From contig OX419345.1 of NCBI GenBank assembly GCA_948470475.1, positions 18,662,739 through 18,726,738 of the forward strand: a stretch of DNA of 64,000 nt, written 5' to 3'. This stretch comes from Galaxea fascicularis. Taxonomy: Eukaryota > Cnidaria > Anthozoa > Scleractinia > Euphylliidae. Positions within the stretch are counted from its first letter, which is position 1; every line of letters starts with the position of its first letter. The position numbers and the translations under genes were made by a program. The notes beneath the pieces are model-generated. The model saw only the letters and a program-made list of their open reading frames with translations. It had not been told where the DNA came from and did not search any database. Below, piece after piece: positions 36,301-47,903 of the stretch.

Positions 36301-39300
36301 AGACAATCTAAACTCGCTCCTTTTGAACTTTTCCATGAAGTAGAAAAACTCAACACATTTTGCGCCACACACTTCCCTGCTGATGAGGCGCGATCTTTTT
36401 GCTGTGCTGAGTAATTGCGTAGCATACACGAACGCCCCGTCTGTGAGGAAAACAAGACATGGAAAGCGCGATCGATTACGTTCTCATCGAGTAGTAACAC
36501 TGAGAAGAGACCTATGCGTATTTGGAATTTATCTGGGAATAATGGAGAACAGGACGAAAGTAAAATATCCCTACAATTATCTGTCCAACACAGCGTTAAG
36601 GTTTGTCATCTCATTCAAAGACTTAGGCGTCGTCAACGTGTCAAGAGATGTATCCGGGTCGAATCACGTGGATATAACGGTAAACAAAGCAAACAAAGTG
36701 TTAGGCCTTCTAAAGCGTACAGTTGGTACTAAGAACAAAGATATCTTTTTCTATGCTTTACAAGTCACTTGTCGGGCAGATACTAGAATATGCGTGCCCA
36801 GTATGGTCTCCCCATTTAATTTAATTTTTAAGACAAATTAGTTATTGAAAAAGTCAAGAGCATCAAGAAATGCCCTCGGTCAAAAACCACGTGCACGCGA
36901 GATGTCTTACGAAGATCGATGTACATTGCTACGTATGCGTTGGATGACACTTGAACACAGAAGAGAGTACCTGCCCCTAAAGTAGAATGTCAGAAGTCAT
37001 AGATAGTGTTTGGTTTAAATGGCTTGAATTTCAACGACTTCAAAAAAGAGCTAAGAGCTAACCATCCATATAATATCCAAACGAAATTGTAGTAAAGCTT
37101 AACGAAAATTAACTCCCTGAAGTACTCCTCCTTTAAGTATCTTCAAAGATTGGAATAATTTGGCAAACCACCTATTTGGAAATCACGTTAATATATTTAA
37201 ACACATTCACACAAAATTTGAAAAAGTGGATAGACATTTACTGATTTATTTTTGTGATTCATTCATTGATTTTTTATATAGTGAATGAACTTTTTAGATA
37301 CTATAATTTAAATTCCATCAATTTTGTGTTCATGCATGTATTTTACAGTTACTGTGTAAATCTAGTAAGGAGACTTCTTTATAGGGATAACCTCAGGGTC
37401 CTCCTTTTCAAATACGGTTTATGGTATTTCTTATAGTTGGTCTTTAAGGATGGATGACCATGGATTTACACTATTTCGACTGATTGAATGACATGTTTCC
37501 ACCGTCATCATAGGGAAAATATTTTACCCATGTTCTGATGATTGAATTACTTTTAGGATTGTTAGATTCTTCAAACTGGCCATGGTGTATGACGAGTTTG
37601 GTTGGAAGCACCAGTAGAGAAAGGTACAGAAATGGTAAAGAAGGTATTAATCAGAACTGAGGTTTGCAAACTATCCTTTAAATTTTCTCATACCCATTAA
37701 TTACCAGTTTGGAAGCATAACTTATGCATTCATACCGAATTTTCCCCCATTATCCCGTTTTGCAACACTTGACGTCTTTCTTACTCCACCTCCCCTGTAA
37801 GAACTCAAACGCCATGCACTTTTATCGGCTCCAACTAGATCGTTTGTCCAATCACAGAGCCCCAGATCAAAAGAGCATCTACCTGAAAGAAAAAGAACAA
37901 CAACGGTGTTAACACAACGACGAAAACAGTGAATATGAGACTTAATTTATGATATTTGATATACAGGAAGCTCCACTCACCGAAGTGGTTTGAAGGGAGT
38001 TCCTGCATCCGGATCGAATTGGAATTTGGAAGTGTTGACGAGGAGAGGGGAAAACCGGAGCATCCGGAGAAAAACCTCTCGCACCAGAGTAGAGAACCAA
38101 CAACAAACTCAACTCAAATATAATGACGTCGAGTTCGGGCCACACATGGTGGGAAGGGAGTGGTCTTACCACTGCGCAAACCCTTCGTCCCCGTTGAGGA
38201 TGTTTTAGTGTATGTTTTAGTCTTTGAAGCATACAATAAGATAACGTTGAAATGTTTTGGTTCTGATCTGTGTCGTGCTCATCACAGTTTATGTAGAAAA
38301 ATAATAAGATATACAGTGCCATAAGAAAGTACCACTGGAAGGTTTTCTTTGTAACTGACTGATCGCACTCAAGGATTTCATCCACCGAAGCAATAACTTT
38401 GAATGCATCAAAATATTTAATACTTCCCTTAGGGAGGAAGAGAAACGATCGTTATATCGTAAACATTACTGCCAAAGTTTTGTTCATGTACCTCCATTCT
38501 CTGACCCTGATTCATTCTGAAATGAAAAGGACTCTCCTTTGCAGCTTCCTTTTGAAAAGTGGATGTCGTCAATTGCGATGTCTCCAAGGTAACCCCCACC
38601 TGCAACAGCCTCGAACATAATCTGCAATAATATGTTATGGATATCAGCTATTGCTGTTCCGCCAACAACAAATAAATTTTTCTGGGGTTAGTTTTTCGCC
38701 GATTTTCTGTGTAAGAGCTTAGATTGATGTAAATAGATGTGACGACTTACGTAATAATTGTTTCCATATAATGTGACGTTGTCTGTTTTCCAATCTGAGC
38801 CCCGCTGCTCTCCAGTTTTTGACCAGATGTCCAGTTTATTGCCGTGAAGAAGAAGGAAAACTTTCAGTGTCCCTATCTGACGTCCCACCATACTATAGGC
38901 AAATTTGAGACATTGAACTCCACTGAAAGGGCCAGACATTAAGTTGGCGATGTCTCCTCTTCTACGAGGAGAGGATGTTTCAATATAGGCATAATAACCT
39001 GAAAGGGAGTGCAGGTGTGACACCTCAGTTAGTATGCTTTCTTTTATTACTGTGTTAGTTGGTTTTTTAGTATGCTTTTCATAAATGAACTGATGGTCGA
39101 CTTTCAGTTTTACATTGCGGGCGCGATTGCCGGTCATTTGTCAAAGTTGGTTGACTGAGTAAAATATAGGTACTTCTTAATTTGACCGTTCTTTAACTTG
39201 TCCGTGCATCACCAACCGGAATATGAAAAATACGATATTTAGGGAAGAAGAGAAGGGGTTTGAGTCACGGATTTCTTTGTTGCTATACCTGTGAACCGTA

Positions 39301-42300
39301 CTGAATCATCTTCATGCCAAGGAAGAGATAAGCTTAGAAACGAAAATGTGGAAACAAAAACAAATATTTTTGATTACCATCTTTCTTTCCTTTTCTTGTG
39401 GTGTGATCACTTTCCGGTCCTGTACCAGAGCTTGGTGTACGCCCTTTCTTCAATGACCAGTCAAAATTGTCCGTCTGTTTATCCTGCTTCCACTTACAGA
39501 ACGTTCTTTTGTCGAAGTTACATTTGCCTAGATAGTAAAAGACAGGTTCAATTATAACGCGATAATACAGCCCCTAAAACATTGTGCGTGTGCCACGCAC
39601 CCACTCTTTTTGCTGAACTGAGTTACTTCTATGAGGATTTTAAATGAAACTGGGATTTCACAGTTAAGTCTCCGATCACAACACACATTTGTAAAATTCA
39701 ACAATGCTTCCCTTAAAAAAAAATCCGGAAGCTTTTCAAAACGGTCTGGTTTAAAATAGATTCCCGATTTCAAGAAAGCGCCTTGATATGTCTTGCTTTG
39801 CAGTCGTCCTTGGCACAAATGTTATTCTTTAGATGGTTTCGATACAAGTCTGGAGTGACTGAGTTCCTAACTTCTCCTTGAAAAGGAAGCTAAACTTTTA
39901 TGAACTTTGTTGAACCCAACTAATTAAACTTCGCTTTGGTTTGATTCCTTTTGTGCGAGGTGATTTCTCCCAAAAAGAACTATGTCTTGTGAAACACCAT
40001 CTACATCATTGTGTATCAGAATGTAGATTTTGTAGAATGACAGGCGTAGTGTCCTTTATTTAAGGCGACTCAACTGATCTGTTATCGTCAATAACAAGTC
40101 CAAGTAGCGAGCCAAATCAACCACCGACATTGCGAACTATACATTGGTATAAAGTGATTTGATTGGGACGGGTTTCATTCAGTGAACCTGCCCTACGTAT
40201 TCCGTTATCAGATTCCAGGCATTGTTTGAAAAATGAGGGTTTCGATTGGTCCAGTTGAACTTGGACCATTTTAAAGGTCAAAGAGAAAAGTACAGGAGGC
40301 CAAATTTGTGATATCCAGCTGGATCATAAAGACGTTATTACAGCAGCACCACGCCATCTCTCCACAGGTAATGGCGCTGAGAGTATGTCTCCATCACCTT
40401 GACTTCTTTATTTTTCTCTCCGGTAGCATAGCGCTAGACCCACCAACGGATTTCCCAGGAAACTAAGGAATCTCTAAGAACAACGATTAACCTTTTGGGT
40501 CCTTATGAAACTTATGTCAAGGCAAGAGTTGACTTCCCCCGGTATATTGTTGAACGGGGATTTACATCAAAAGGCTTATGAAATGCCATTACTGTTAATC
40601 ATCTCCTAGCTATCCCAACATTCGCTTAAATAAAACAAAAAGAATTAAATCCCTTTGTTTAAGACTGTGACAATTTAGTGCTTCGATTGAAAAGACAGTT
40701 TTCTTTGTAATCCATGTTACAATTTTGCAAAAGTGCCAGTGATATAGATATTTTACTTCAGTTGGCGCAAAACACATGCAAAGACGTAGAACCCCGATCA
40801 GCCGCTTCAGAAAGTTTTCAAACCTATGGTATTGTAATCAACCTCCCAACGGGAAAGTATGGAAAATGTGTCTAACATTACTTCGAACCTCCAACCAAAA
40901 CATTACCTGCATGCGGGGCACTTAAAGGTGATCTGCTGTGTCTTAGCTTGATTCATTTGTGGCAAGCGTCTGGCGCACTTCTTGTAACAACAATGTTCAA
41001 AAGCAGGGCATATTTTGCATTCAGTAGAGGAATCAGAAACACAAAGAATTTCCTTTTCATTTAAACGAAAAACATTTGTGATAGTTCAGCCAAAAAATTC
41101 CAAATTACGCCATCAAATTAAATTACATTCAGTTAGACATTGTAAGATCCACGCTTTGTTGAAAGGAAACAGCTTAAAAGGAAAGTAGGAGTCAGTAGGT
41201 ACCAAGATAACGCCCATGATTCTTAACGGTTGGGAATCCAGGTACACGACGAGACGAGATCGTTTGATAGATGCCGAAAATCAAATTAAGAGAATGAGAT
41301 TAAAGAACTAAAAAATCAGCGTTGCAGTTCTCTCGTCATCTAGCCTAATTTCAAAACGAATGACTGTGTTCTTTGAATATTGTCGCTGTCCATTTTTCTA
41401 CTGGAAAAAGGATTTTCAGCATATATACACTAAATTGCGTTACGGTAGCTCACGAAAATTGAAAATTGAACAAAAGGAGACAAGATGGAAAGCAAGCACA
41501 ATTGAACGCAGCGTGTGAAAAAAAGAAGCGAAAGTCCAATAATTTTAAATCGATATTCAACATTCAGAACGAGACGCAGACATTCCCCTCGGTAAATGGA
41601 AAGCAACTTATAATGCCCGAAGACTGTGGAGAGATCTCTTTTGTTAGAGCAAAAAACGTTCTAAGAGCTAGGACAGTTAAATTGGAAACAAATGGACCTT
41701 TTTTCTGTGGTGTCATTTTTGCCCTGCCAGGCTGGTAAAACCTGGCTACTAGTTTTGTAGAAACAGAGGATCTGTCTATGAACATAATACCCCGTCATTA
41801 GTTTATTCAGTGAATTTTGCAGATTATGCCAAGGATTGCGTGGGCGCTGATCCCGACTGTACAGACAATCTCATTAAACCGTGTTTCCAGAATCTTCTGC
41901 ATAAATTAAAGTTGTTCTACGCTTTATCAAAATTCTTTCATTTGGGCTCAAGGCACCCTTAATTAAGCCTTGTGACCCGGCCCTTTTTTATTGAATTAAC
42001 TTTTTGACATTCATGTTCTCACATACGAACATGAAATGTTGCTCTCTTGTCAGCAAAGGATTTACTTGAACTCCTTCGCCTATAGGTTTACTAATTGTCC
42101 AAGCAATCGACAGGGTGAAAACGAACGGCGCCAGGAAAAAATATAAGTCCAGTGGCTATAGTTGAATTGCACTTTAACTTAATCCTATCACGCCATTTTT
42201 AGGTGTCTTCTACTTTCAGTCAAACATTGAAATCTTGCAGAAAATATGCAAAGATCTGCAAAACAAAAGTGAGTTGTGCAAATATGATCAATGCCGGCAT

Positions 42301-42942
42301 GGTTGCGTCTCTCTACCTGATTTGCTGGATTGTTAGGCAAAAGCCGTGGCGTAACCCGAAAACAGCCCGGAAAAATTTTGTGAGGAATAAAGAAAGTTAA
42401 GAAAAAAACAAAACACACAATGAGATGGAAATTTTTTTCAATTTTTCAATGGTTTATTGCGAGTGTTTTTCAGTCATTTCAAAGCAACTGAGAAGATCTG
42501 GGTAGAAAAGTGTGACAAACACGGTGCAGATCAGTGATGTCCATATAACCACTGAATTTCACACCATTTCATCACGAAAACGTGCATCGACAGACCATAA
42601 GATATCAATGAGCGAGGAAAACTGACAATCGAACTTAAGTTTATGTCACTAAAAGACATTTACTGGAAAATAAGAGCCAGAAGAGATTATATATTGTATG
42701 GTCAAACAACCGCACCAATGCCACTACAACTGTAAGGGTGGATGGCTGCACATATGAAGCAAAAACGAGGTATAGTGAGGAACGTTTTCACTGAGCAAGC
42801 GGGACATCGTATAAAAGGCGTATCACCCACCTTCAGAAGACGTGCCGGTACTGTCAGACCGTTCTTTTGGAGCGCAGAGACTGATTGGAACAAATACCAT
42901 TAAGACTGCAAAGGCGAGTCGAAGCAATGGAAGCTTTGCCAT
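28296..42942 (-). CDS. Secreted five-MAM-domain protein, complete 16-exon gene
   Basis: Sixteen exons on the minus strand: 42831-42942 (signal peptide), then five MAM units of three exons each, listed separately, ending at a TGA at 28296-28298. The joined coding length is 2,802 bp, giving 933 residues. Every junction was checked for frame: each unit uses phases 1-1, 1-0, 0-1. There is no membrane segment, so the product should be secreted. MAM domains mediate homophilic or heterophilic adhesion in proteins such as meprins, receptor phosphatases and MDGA; MAM-only secreted proteins are frequent in cnidarians and in coral skeletal matrix. Start chosen because the signal peptide follows the ATG directly and no upstream coding exon is seen. 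Confidence 0.82.
30629..32188 (-). CDS. MAM domain 4 of the five-MAM protein
   Basis: Exons 32060-32188, 31125-31372 and 30629-30770. Motifs: [69 protein letters not shown] and [15 protein letters not shown]. The four conserved cysteines of a MAM domain are present (two in the first exon, one in the second, one in EAAECEVL). The last exon ends in an acidic/polar spacer before domain 5. Confidence 0.8.
31773..31890. mobile_element. 118-bp palindromic MITE with 9-bp target duplication
   Basis: Starts TAGCCTGCGAGTGCAGACGT and ends with the complement (CTCGCAGGCTA); the arms are almost complete inverted copies around a short G-rich loop. It is flanked by gccaaatat at 31764-31772 and 31891-31899. 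It lies in the intron between the first two exons of MAM domain 4. Same size class, TAGCC ends and 9-bp duplication as the element at 11807-11886, but a different sequence. Confidence 0.85.
33277..34916 (-). CDS. MAM domain 3 of the five-MAM protein
   Basis: Exons 34770-34916, 34110-34348 and 33277-33442. Motifs: [58 protein letters not shown] and [12 protein letters not shown]. The third exon adds a spacer rich in Ala and Pro ([12 protein letters not shown]) between domains 3 and 4, so the array may have a hinge here. Confidence 0.83.
34538..34656. mobile_element. Fold-back repeat (intronic)
   Basis: Arms GGGCTGAATTGCTCGAAGCA and GGGCCGAGTTGCTCGAAGCA (complement of the right end) continue into TGGTTAGCGCTAACC, which is itself palindromic. 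No coding. Target duplication not clear. Confidence 0.7.
35368..37882 (-). CDS. MAM domain 2 of the five-MAM protein
   Basis: Exons 37736-37882, 36184-36440 and 35368-35485. Motifs: [43 protein letters not shown] and [13 protein letters not shown]. It is the most diverged of the five units: the middle exon has an additional cysteine (VCGAKC) and another near its end (EETCYQ), and the last reads NGSCC, so its disulfide pattern may differ. The first intron contains a dead non-LTR retrotransposon fragment in the opposite orientation. Confidence 0.8.
36545..37000 (+). pseudogene. Decayed non-LTR retrotransposon (CR1/L2-type) reverse transcriptase 3' part
   Basis: In shifting frames the plus strand shows the end of a LINE ORF2: [32 protein letters not shown], a broken [10 protein letters not shown] and [20 protein letters not shown]. 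The frame is broken by at least two shifts and stops, so it is dead. It lies in the intron between the first two exons of MAM domain 2, antisense to the gene. Confidence 0.8.
38035..38210 (-). mobile_element. tRNA-derived SINE fragment
   Basis: Read on the minus strand it begins with a tRNA-like head: TTTGCGCAGTGGTAAGACC (A-box-like) and GGCCCGAACTCGACG (B-box-like), followed by a body containing AGAGGTTTTTCTCCGGATG. The head has too many mismatches to be a tRNA gene. A weaker tRNA-like head of the same type lies at about 35130-35190. Confidence 0.55.
38492..39527 (-). CDS. MAM domain 1 of the five-MAM protein
   Basis: Exons 39378-39527, 38751-38998 and 38492-38621. Motifs: [67 protein letters not shown] and [19 protein letters not shown]. 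Its first exon joins the signal-peptide exon in frame (leftover G plus GC gives Gly). Four conserved MAM cysteines are present. Confidence 0.84.
39530..42830. other. First intron of the five-MAM gene
   Basis: 3.3 kb between the signal-peptide exon and MAM domain 1. Open stretches at 41.5-41.8 kb overlap on both strands and have no domain signal. Nothing else recognised. Confidence 0.5.
42831..42942 (-). CDS. Signal-peptide exon of the five-MAM protein
   Basis: The ATG at 42942 starts [20 protein letters not shown], a clear signal peptide ending near SLCA, followed by a short Ser/Thr-rich stretch. The exon ends at donor GAAG|GTGGGT with one base over, which matches the phase of the first MAM exon 3.3 kb downstream. 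The exon is only 112 bp and is easily missed. Confidence 0.75.
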
Positions 42943-44540
42943 TGTCACTGTAAGTGCCAACTGTCAGTGCTTCACTTCCACTTCGTGACAAAACTAAGTT
43001 CCATGCACACTATGAACTAATTGTGACATGGTCGGCGACTCGTTCGTGCTTTTAATTCAGACGTAAGTATTCAAAATATGTTGAAATTCACGCTCTCCCC
43101 AGCAGATGAGCGAAAGAGGCGCCCTTTTTGTCAAATGGAAGCTTCTAGAAAAAACTACAAGTATTAATTTCCTTATATGAATTGTGACAGCACACGAAGG
43201 CATTGCGCTAATATAGAACAATATATAACCTGACTAAAGTAACGGACCATATAGATTTTGATTTTATCAATGATATAATGATTAAGTTTACATCTAACCC
43301 AAACTTCGAGAAGCCGTGATGTAAACTGATCAATATGCATTGCTCAGATGACCTCAGACATTTGGTAAAATAAGAAAACTTTAAACCAGTCGTCGTAACA
43401 AAAGGTTTACACCTGAAGGCTTAACCTTCGCTGTAGCTGAAAAATGTCTTGAAATTCGAGAAAACATATTAAGCGTTTCTAATGCCATCTTGCAAACACG
43501 TTACAATGATTGCCTTTTAAACATATGACTTTTTTTCCGCTCATACTGAGAGTGAATGTTTGTTGAAGTACTCCTCATACATCACCGTGGAACAGAGACA
43601 AAGTGACAAGTTTAATCGAAGAAAGTAAATGAAAAAGACTTACTTAAGGATCGAATTTGTCAGGCTCTTCTTTGGTACTGAAAGATGAAGTTTGATCTCT
43701 GCATCTTACTAAATGAAATTTTGTATCTTAGAGTTACTGTATACCTTCAGGGGTGTCTCGCGTCCAAGCGATGTGGCGCACCCGTTTTTAACTGTAGATA
43801 CCTAAACCCCATATCAAATTACGTCTTATAGAGCTCGCTATCAAACTATACCAAGAATTTTGAAATCAAATGAATTCTCGAATTTTTCACGACCTCTAAC
43901 TGCGAGCGTCCGATTCACCTTTTCAAAGCTACAAGTCAAAGCGAATTTTGTCTTTCGCTAATTTAATTTCTTCCTAAGTTTCCGGATCCAAAGCGCTAAA
44001 AAAAACGTGTCTGCGTTTTGTCATACTCATTTTTACAGTGAAAAACATTTACGAAACAGCGTGAAAAAAATGCGAAGTGATCTACAAAAAGCTCTTCGCA
44101 GAAACAGTTTTGTCGTTTATATGTTAATCTAGCGACTGTCCAGATTTGAGGGCAAACGGACAAATTCCCTTTGAGTTTTAGCTATTTAAAGTGTCCTCTT
44201 CAAGTAAAAAGATTGATTCGAGAAAACAACGCTAAGAATTTCAATCAAACGGGTAATAATTCTTACTTCCGGCCAAAACGTAAAACCGCCATTCCTCCGC
44301 TTTTTTTTTTTTACATTAGATTTCAATCATGACTTTAACCGAAAAACTGATACAAATTCGAAGAAAATTGATTCCTGTCCAGTGCTGAACGATGAAAGAG
44401 TAAACTTTAATTGCTTCCTGATTATAATCACACTTTTTTTTTAATTTTGAGAGGAGATATCAAGTTACGAGTGTTGATTTATGGTTCAATTAATAAAGTT
44501 CGCCGACTTATTTTAAGTATCAGTTGGTGTGATTTGAACT
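42943..44540. other. Upstream region of the five-MAM gene
   Basis: AT-rich sequence in which the promoter must lie; no unambiguous core promoter motif, coding exon or repeat end was recognised. Confidence 0.4.
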
Positions 44541-44544
44541 CTAA

Positions 44545-45064
44545 GGTCTCATATGAGCACGATTGAGCGGGCTAACCCGGTTTCCGAGATCTCGCTACAC
44601 CGCTAAAGCGTTTGTAAAAATTTCGATGTGTTCATATGAGAGGCCGGCCTGGCTCGGTTGCCGAAATCTCGGTTTTTCCAACCGGGATCTCGGGAACCGA
44701 GCCGTAAATTTTTGCCATATGAACACTTTTCAGCCCGGTTACGGGAGGAAAATAATACAATGCATTTTCGTGATACAACGGTCATTTTATGACATTACCG
44801 AGATTTTACTTCTCTTTTCTGCGAAAATGAACCTCGGAATAGTTTCATGTGATAGTTAACGTAACGTCAAAGGAAATTCAAAGAAAATCGAGAAATTCGC
44901 GCCAGGCTTCTTTGTTAGATTTCATGCCTGAATGGTCGATTCACCAATTTTTCAAATGTTTCATCTCGGAAAGCGGGCTGAAAGTCGCCATATGAACAGA
45001 AACCAATTTCATGGCGGTAACTGCATGAGCCAGCCCGGTTAACCGGGCTCATATGAAGAGGCCC
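44545..45064. mobile_element. Non-autonomous DNA transposon with TAA target duplication
   Basis: Imperfect inverted ends: left GGTCTCATATGAGC, right complement GGGCCTCTTCATATGAGC, each followed by a GGGCTAACCCGG or CCCGGTTAACCGGG palindrome. TAA flanks both sides (44542-44544 and 45065-45067). The inside has repeated CCGAGATCTCG-type palindromes and no transposase. Consistent with PIF/Harbinger-type insertion. Confidence 0.65.
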
Positions 45065-45639
45065 TAAGGCGCCAAACTGCCACAGAGCTGGAATTCGAAT
45101 TCAGGGCACTGTCGTCAAGGTTAACGTTCTGTTCGCTGTTTGTACATCCAAGAGACTGCGTAAATATTACATCTTAATTACCTCAACTACAGTTAAACCA
45201 CTTTATTTCGAATTGGGGTATTTCGAATTTCCCGCTATTTCGAGCTAGTGTTCATTTCCCTTAGTTTTGCCCCCTTTTCAGTTGAGTCGTTTTGCCACGC
45301 TCAATTCGAACTCGATTATTTCAAATTCCCTGCTTATTCGAACTATTTTTTGTTTCCTTTGGACTTGATTCCTGACCCAGTTTATTTAGAAGGTAAATTT
45401 AAAAGGCGGTTGATAAAAATCAGACGCCGTCAGAACACAGTGTGACAATTGTCTTTGTCTAATATTGCGCACAATACGAAATGTACAATATCTGCCACTG
45501 AGTGGCAGTCGAATGCTCTATAGATTTATGGTGTCCGTAGATGTGGTTACACATTAAAAGAGTTTCGCCGTTAAGTTTTCGTTTTGTTTTCATAAAATCA
45601 AATTGTCAAATATTTTGGGAAATACCTCATGTGCACTAA

Positions 45640-47530
45640 CGGTAGTATCGAAAACGAAGCACTCGAAAACGAAGATCGAAGCACGAAGCACCCCGAAACT
45701 CGAAAACGAAGCACCCGAAGTCGAAAACGAAGCACTTAGGTCGAAAACGGAGCACCCTGAAACTCGAAAACGAAGCACTCTAAGTCGAAAACGAAGCACT
45801 TAGGTCGAAAACGAAGCACCCTACAACTCGAAAACGAAGCACCCTACAATTCGAAAACGAAGCACCTAAGTTAAGTCGAAGACGAAGCACTCGGTTTTTA
45901 AGGCGCCGACTTCGACTTTGTTTGATCGGAGATAGGTAAACAAGACAGTCCCTAATCGAGCGTTGATCAAACTTGTCAGGGTCGAATCTAGCACAATAAT
46001 GGATACAGTACTGCACAAAAACTATTCAACTGCGAGGTGTCGAAAATGCATTTCCGGAGCCCTGTACAGCCCCCGAAATGATCCCGACCCCGAAATGATC
46101 CCCACTTTTCTTCTTGTCGACCCCGAAATGATCCCCAAGGAATTATGGAATGGTGATTAAACATGGGACTGTGGATTGCTCAATAATTAGGGGAAGGAAA
46201 GACATTTTGGCGTATGTAGTAAATTAATTTACGGTGCTGATATTAACAACTAAAAGAGAATAAAGTGAAGTAACAATAGGGAATATTTTGCAATAAATGC
46301 AATTTGTAGAAACATTAACTGAAGCTAATTAATGTTTTTATGAAAGGTGGACTGCAACTGACATAATACAACCACATAACAGGAACGTCTTTAATTCTTA
46401 ATAGGTATGCATAACTTACAAATAAAATTGATCACATGACAGCAAACAATAGAAACAGATACGAAAATATTAGCGTATTAAATGGCTAGTTAACAAAACT
46501 TTGTCTTGGTAACATACAGCATGTACGCTATGCGCGAGCTTGCACTGTGGAGGCTCCTACGTTGTGTTTCAGTGTAGATTGAAACTCACCTCTGCATTAT
46601 TCGATAATCCTGGATTTGTACGCTTATCATCATTTCCCGAAATAACGCTTTGTAAAACATAGCACAGAAGAGGAACTAAAAACCACGCGGTATGAGACAT
46701 TGCATCACACTAAATAGGTCAAAGTCGACTGGAACGAGACTGGAGCGAGACTGGAACGAGACAGTGACCCGACAACTACAGTAGTTTCCTTTTGTTTGAA
46801 ACTTCGTAAGAATAAATTGCAGCATTTCAACAAAGAACAAAAAAGCAATCCACAGTCCCATGTTTAATCACCATTCTATAATTCCTTGGGGATCATTTCG
46901 GGGTCGACAAGAAGAAAAATGAGGATCATTTCGGGGATGGGATCATTTCGGGGTCGATGTGGGGATCATTTCAGGGTTGGGGATCATTTCGGGGTCGGGA
47001 TCATTTCGGGGGCTGTACAGCCCTGACTGAATTAAAGGTAACACTTCAAAGTGGCATTTCCTGTTTCCCACGCGAATAAAGCATGTGAAGCTTTACCTTT
47101 TGTTGAAGTGTTACCTTTAATTCAGTCAGGGCTCCGGAAATGCATTTTCGACACCTCGCAGTTGAATAGTTTTTGTGCAGTACTGTATCCATTATCGTGC
47201 TAGATTCGACCCTGACAAGTTTGATCAACGCTCGATTAGGGACTGTCTTGTTTACCTATCTCCGATCAAACAAAGTCGAAGTCGGCGCCTTAAAAACCGA
47301 GTGCCTCGTCTTCGACTTAACTTAGGTGCTTCGTTTTCGAATTGTAGGGTGCTTCGTTTTCGAGTTGTAGGGTGCTTCGTTTTCGACCTAAGCGCTTCGT
47401 TTTCGAGTTTCAGGGTGCTCCGTTTTCGACCTAAGTGCTTCGTTTTCGACTTTGGGTGCTTCGTTTTCGAGTTTCGGGGTGCTTCGTGCTTCGATCTTCG
47501 TTTTCGAGTGCTTCGTTTTCGATACTACCG
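45640..47530. mobile_element. Fold-back transposon with minisatellite arms and 8-bp target duplication
   Basis: A 1.9-kb element whose ends are long inverted repeats starting CGGTAGTATCGAAAACGAAG on both sides. It is flanked by tgcactaa at 45632-45639 and 47531-47538. The outer part of each arm is a tandem array of TCGAAAACGAAGCAC-type units; the inner part continues through CATTTCCGGAGCC into a second array of CCCCGAAATGATCC units. Arms run about 45640-46190 and 46845-47530, with a spacer of about 650 bp that encodes nothing recognisable. An 8-bp duplication is usual for hAT and P-type transposons. Open frames across the arms are low-complexity products of the repeats. Confidence 0.85.
47026..47132. 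mobile_element. Small fold-back MITE inside one arm of the fold-back transposon
   Basis: Inverted ends CCCTGACTGAATTAAAGGTA and its complement, then ACACTTCAA and TTGAAGTGT. The matching place in the other arm (46066-46072) is uninterrupted, so this insertion happened after the two arms existed. Confidence 0.75.
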
Positions 47531-47835
47531 TGCACTAACAAGTCATCGGACTCTTCAAATATTTTGGGAAATACCTCATGTACCTATTGTGAAATCTTGT
47601 GCTACTAAAGACCTACAATTAGCATATATATCAGATTTATCAGATTCGGAAAGACTATACAGCGGTACTGTGGCCTCAAAATAGCCGAGTACACGATTCA
47701 GATCTCTACGCATAAAGCTAGATGCAGCACCTAACACTAACAAGTCATCGGACTCTTCAAATATTTTGCGAAATACCTCATGTACCTATTGTGAAATCTT
47801 GTGCTACTAAAGACCTACAATTAGCATATTTATAG
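47531..47835. repeat. Tandemly repeated fragment of the local Harbinger-like transposase region
   Basis: The sequence from CAAGTCATCGGACTCTTCAA to CTACAATTAGCATAT occurs twice (about 47536-47625 and 47738-47828). Between the copies lies a piece (about 47650-47765) that matches 48977-49090, the transposase-like part of the element at 48651-49286. The motif CAAATATTTTGGGAAATACC also flanks the fold-back element on its left (45606-45625). Confidence 0.7.
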
Positions 47836-47903
47836 AATTTAGCCCCCGCTTTCCTTTGCGGCTTCGAAATAACGGGTTCAACTATAGTCTTAATTGTTGG
47901 GAA

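Noticed and set aside
36383..36841. Plus-strand open frame of 152 codons taken as a gene
   Set aside because: Its first part is antisense to a MAM exon and the rest is a broken LINE.
45590..47684. Several open frames with repeated RF/SKTKH-like words
   Set aside because: They are translations of the minisatellite arms of the fold-back element in both orientations.
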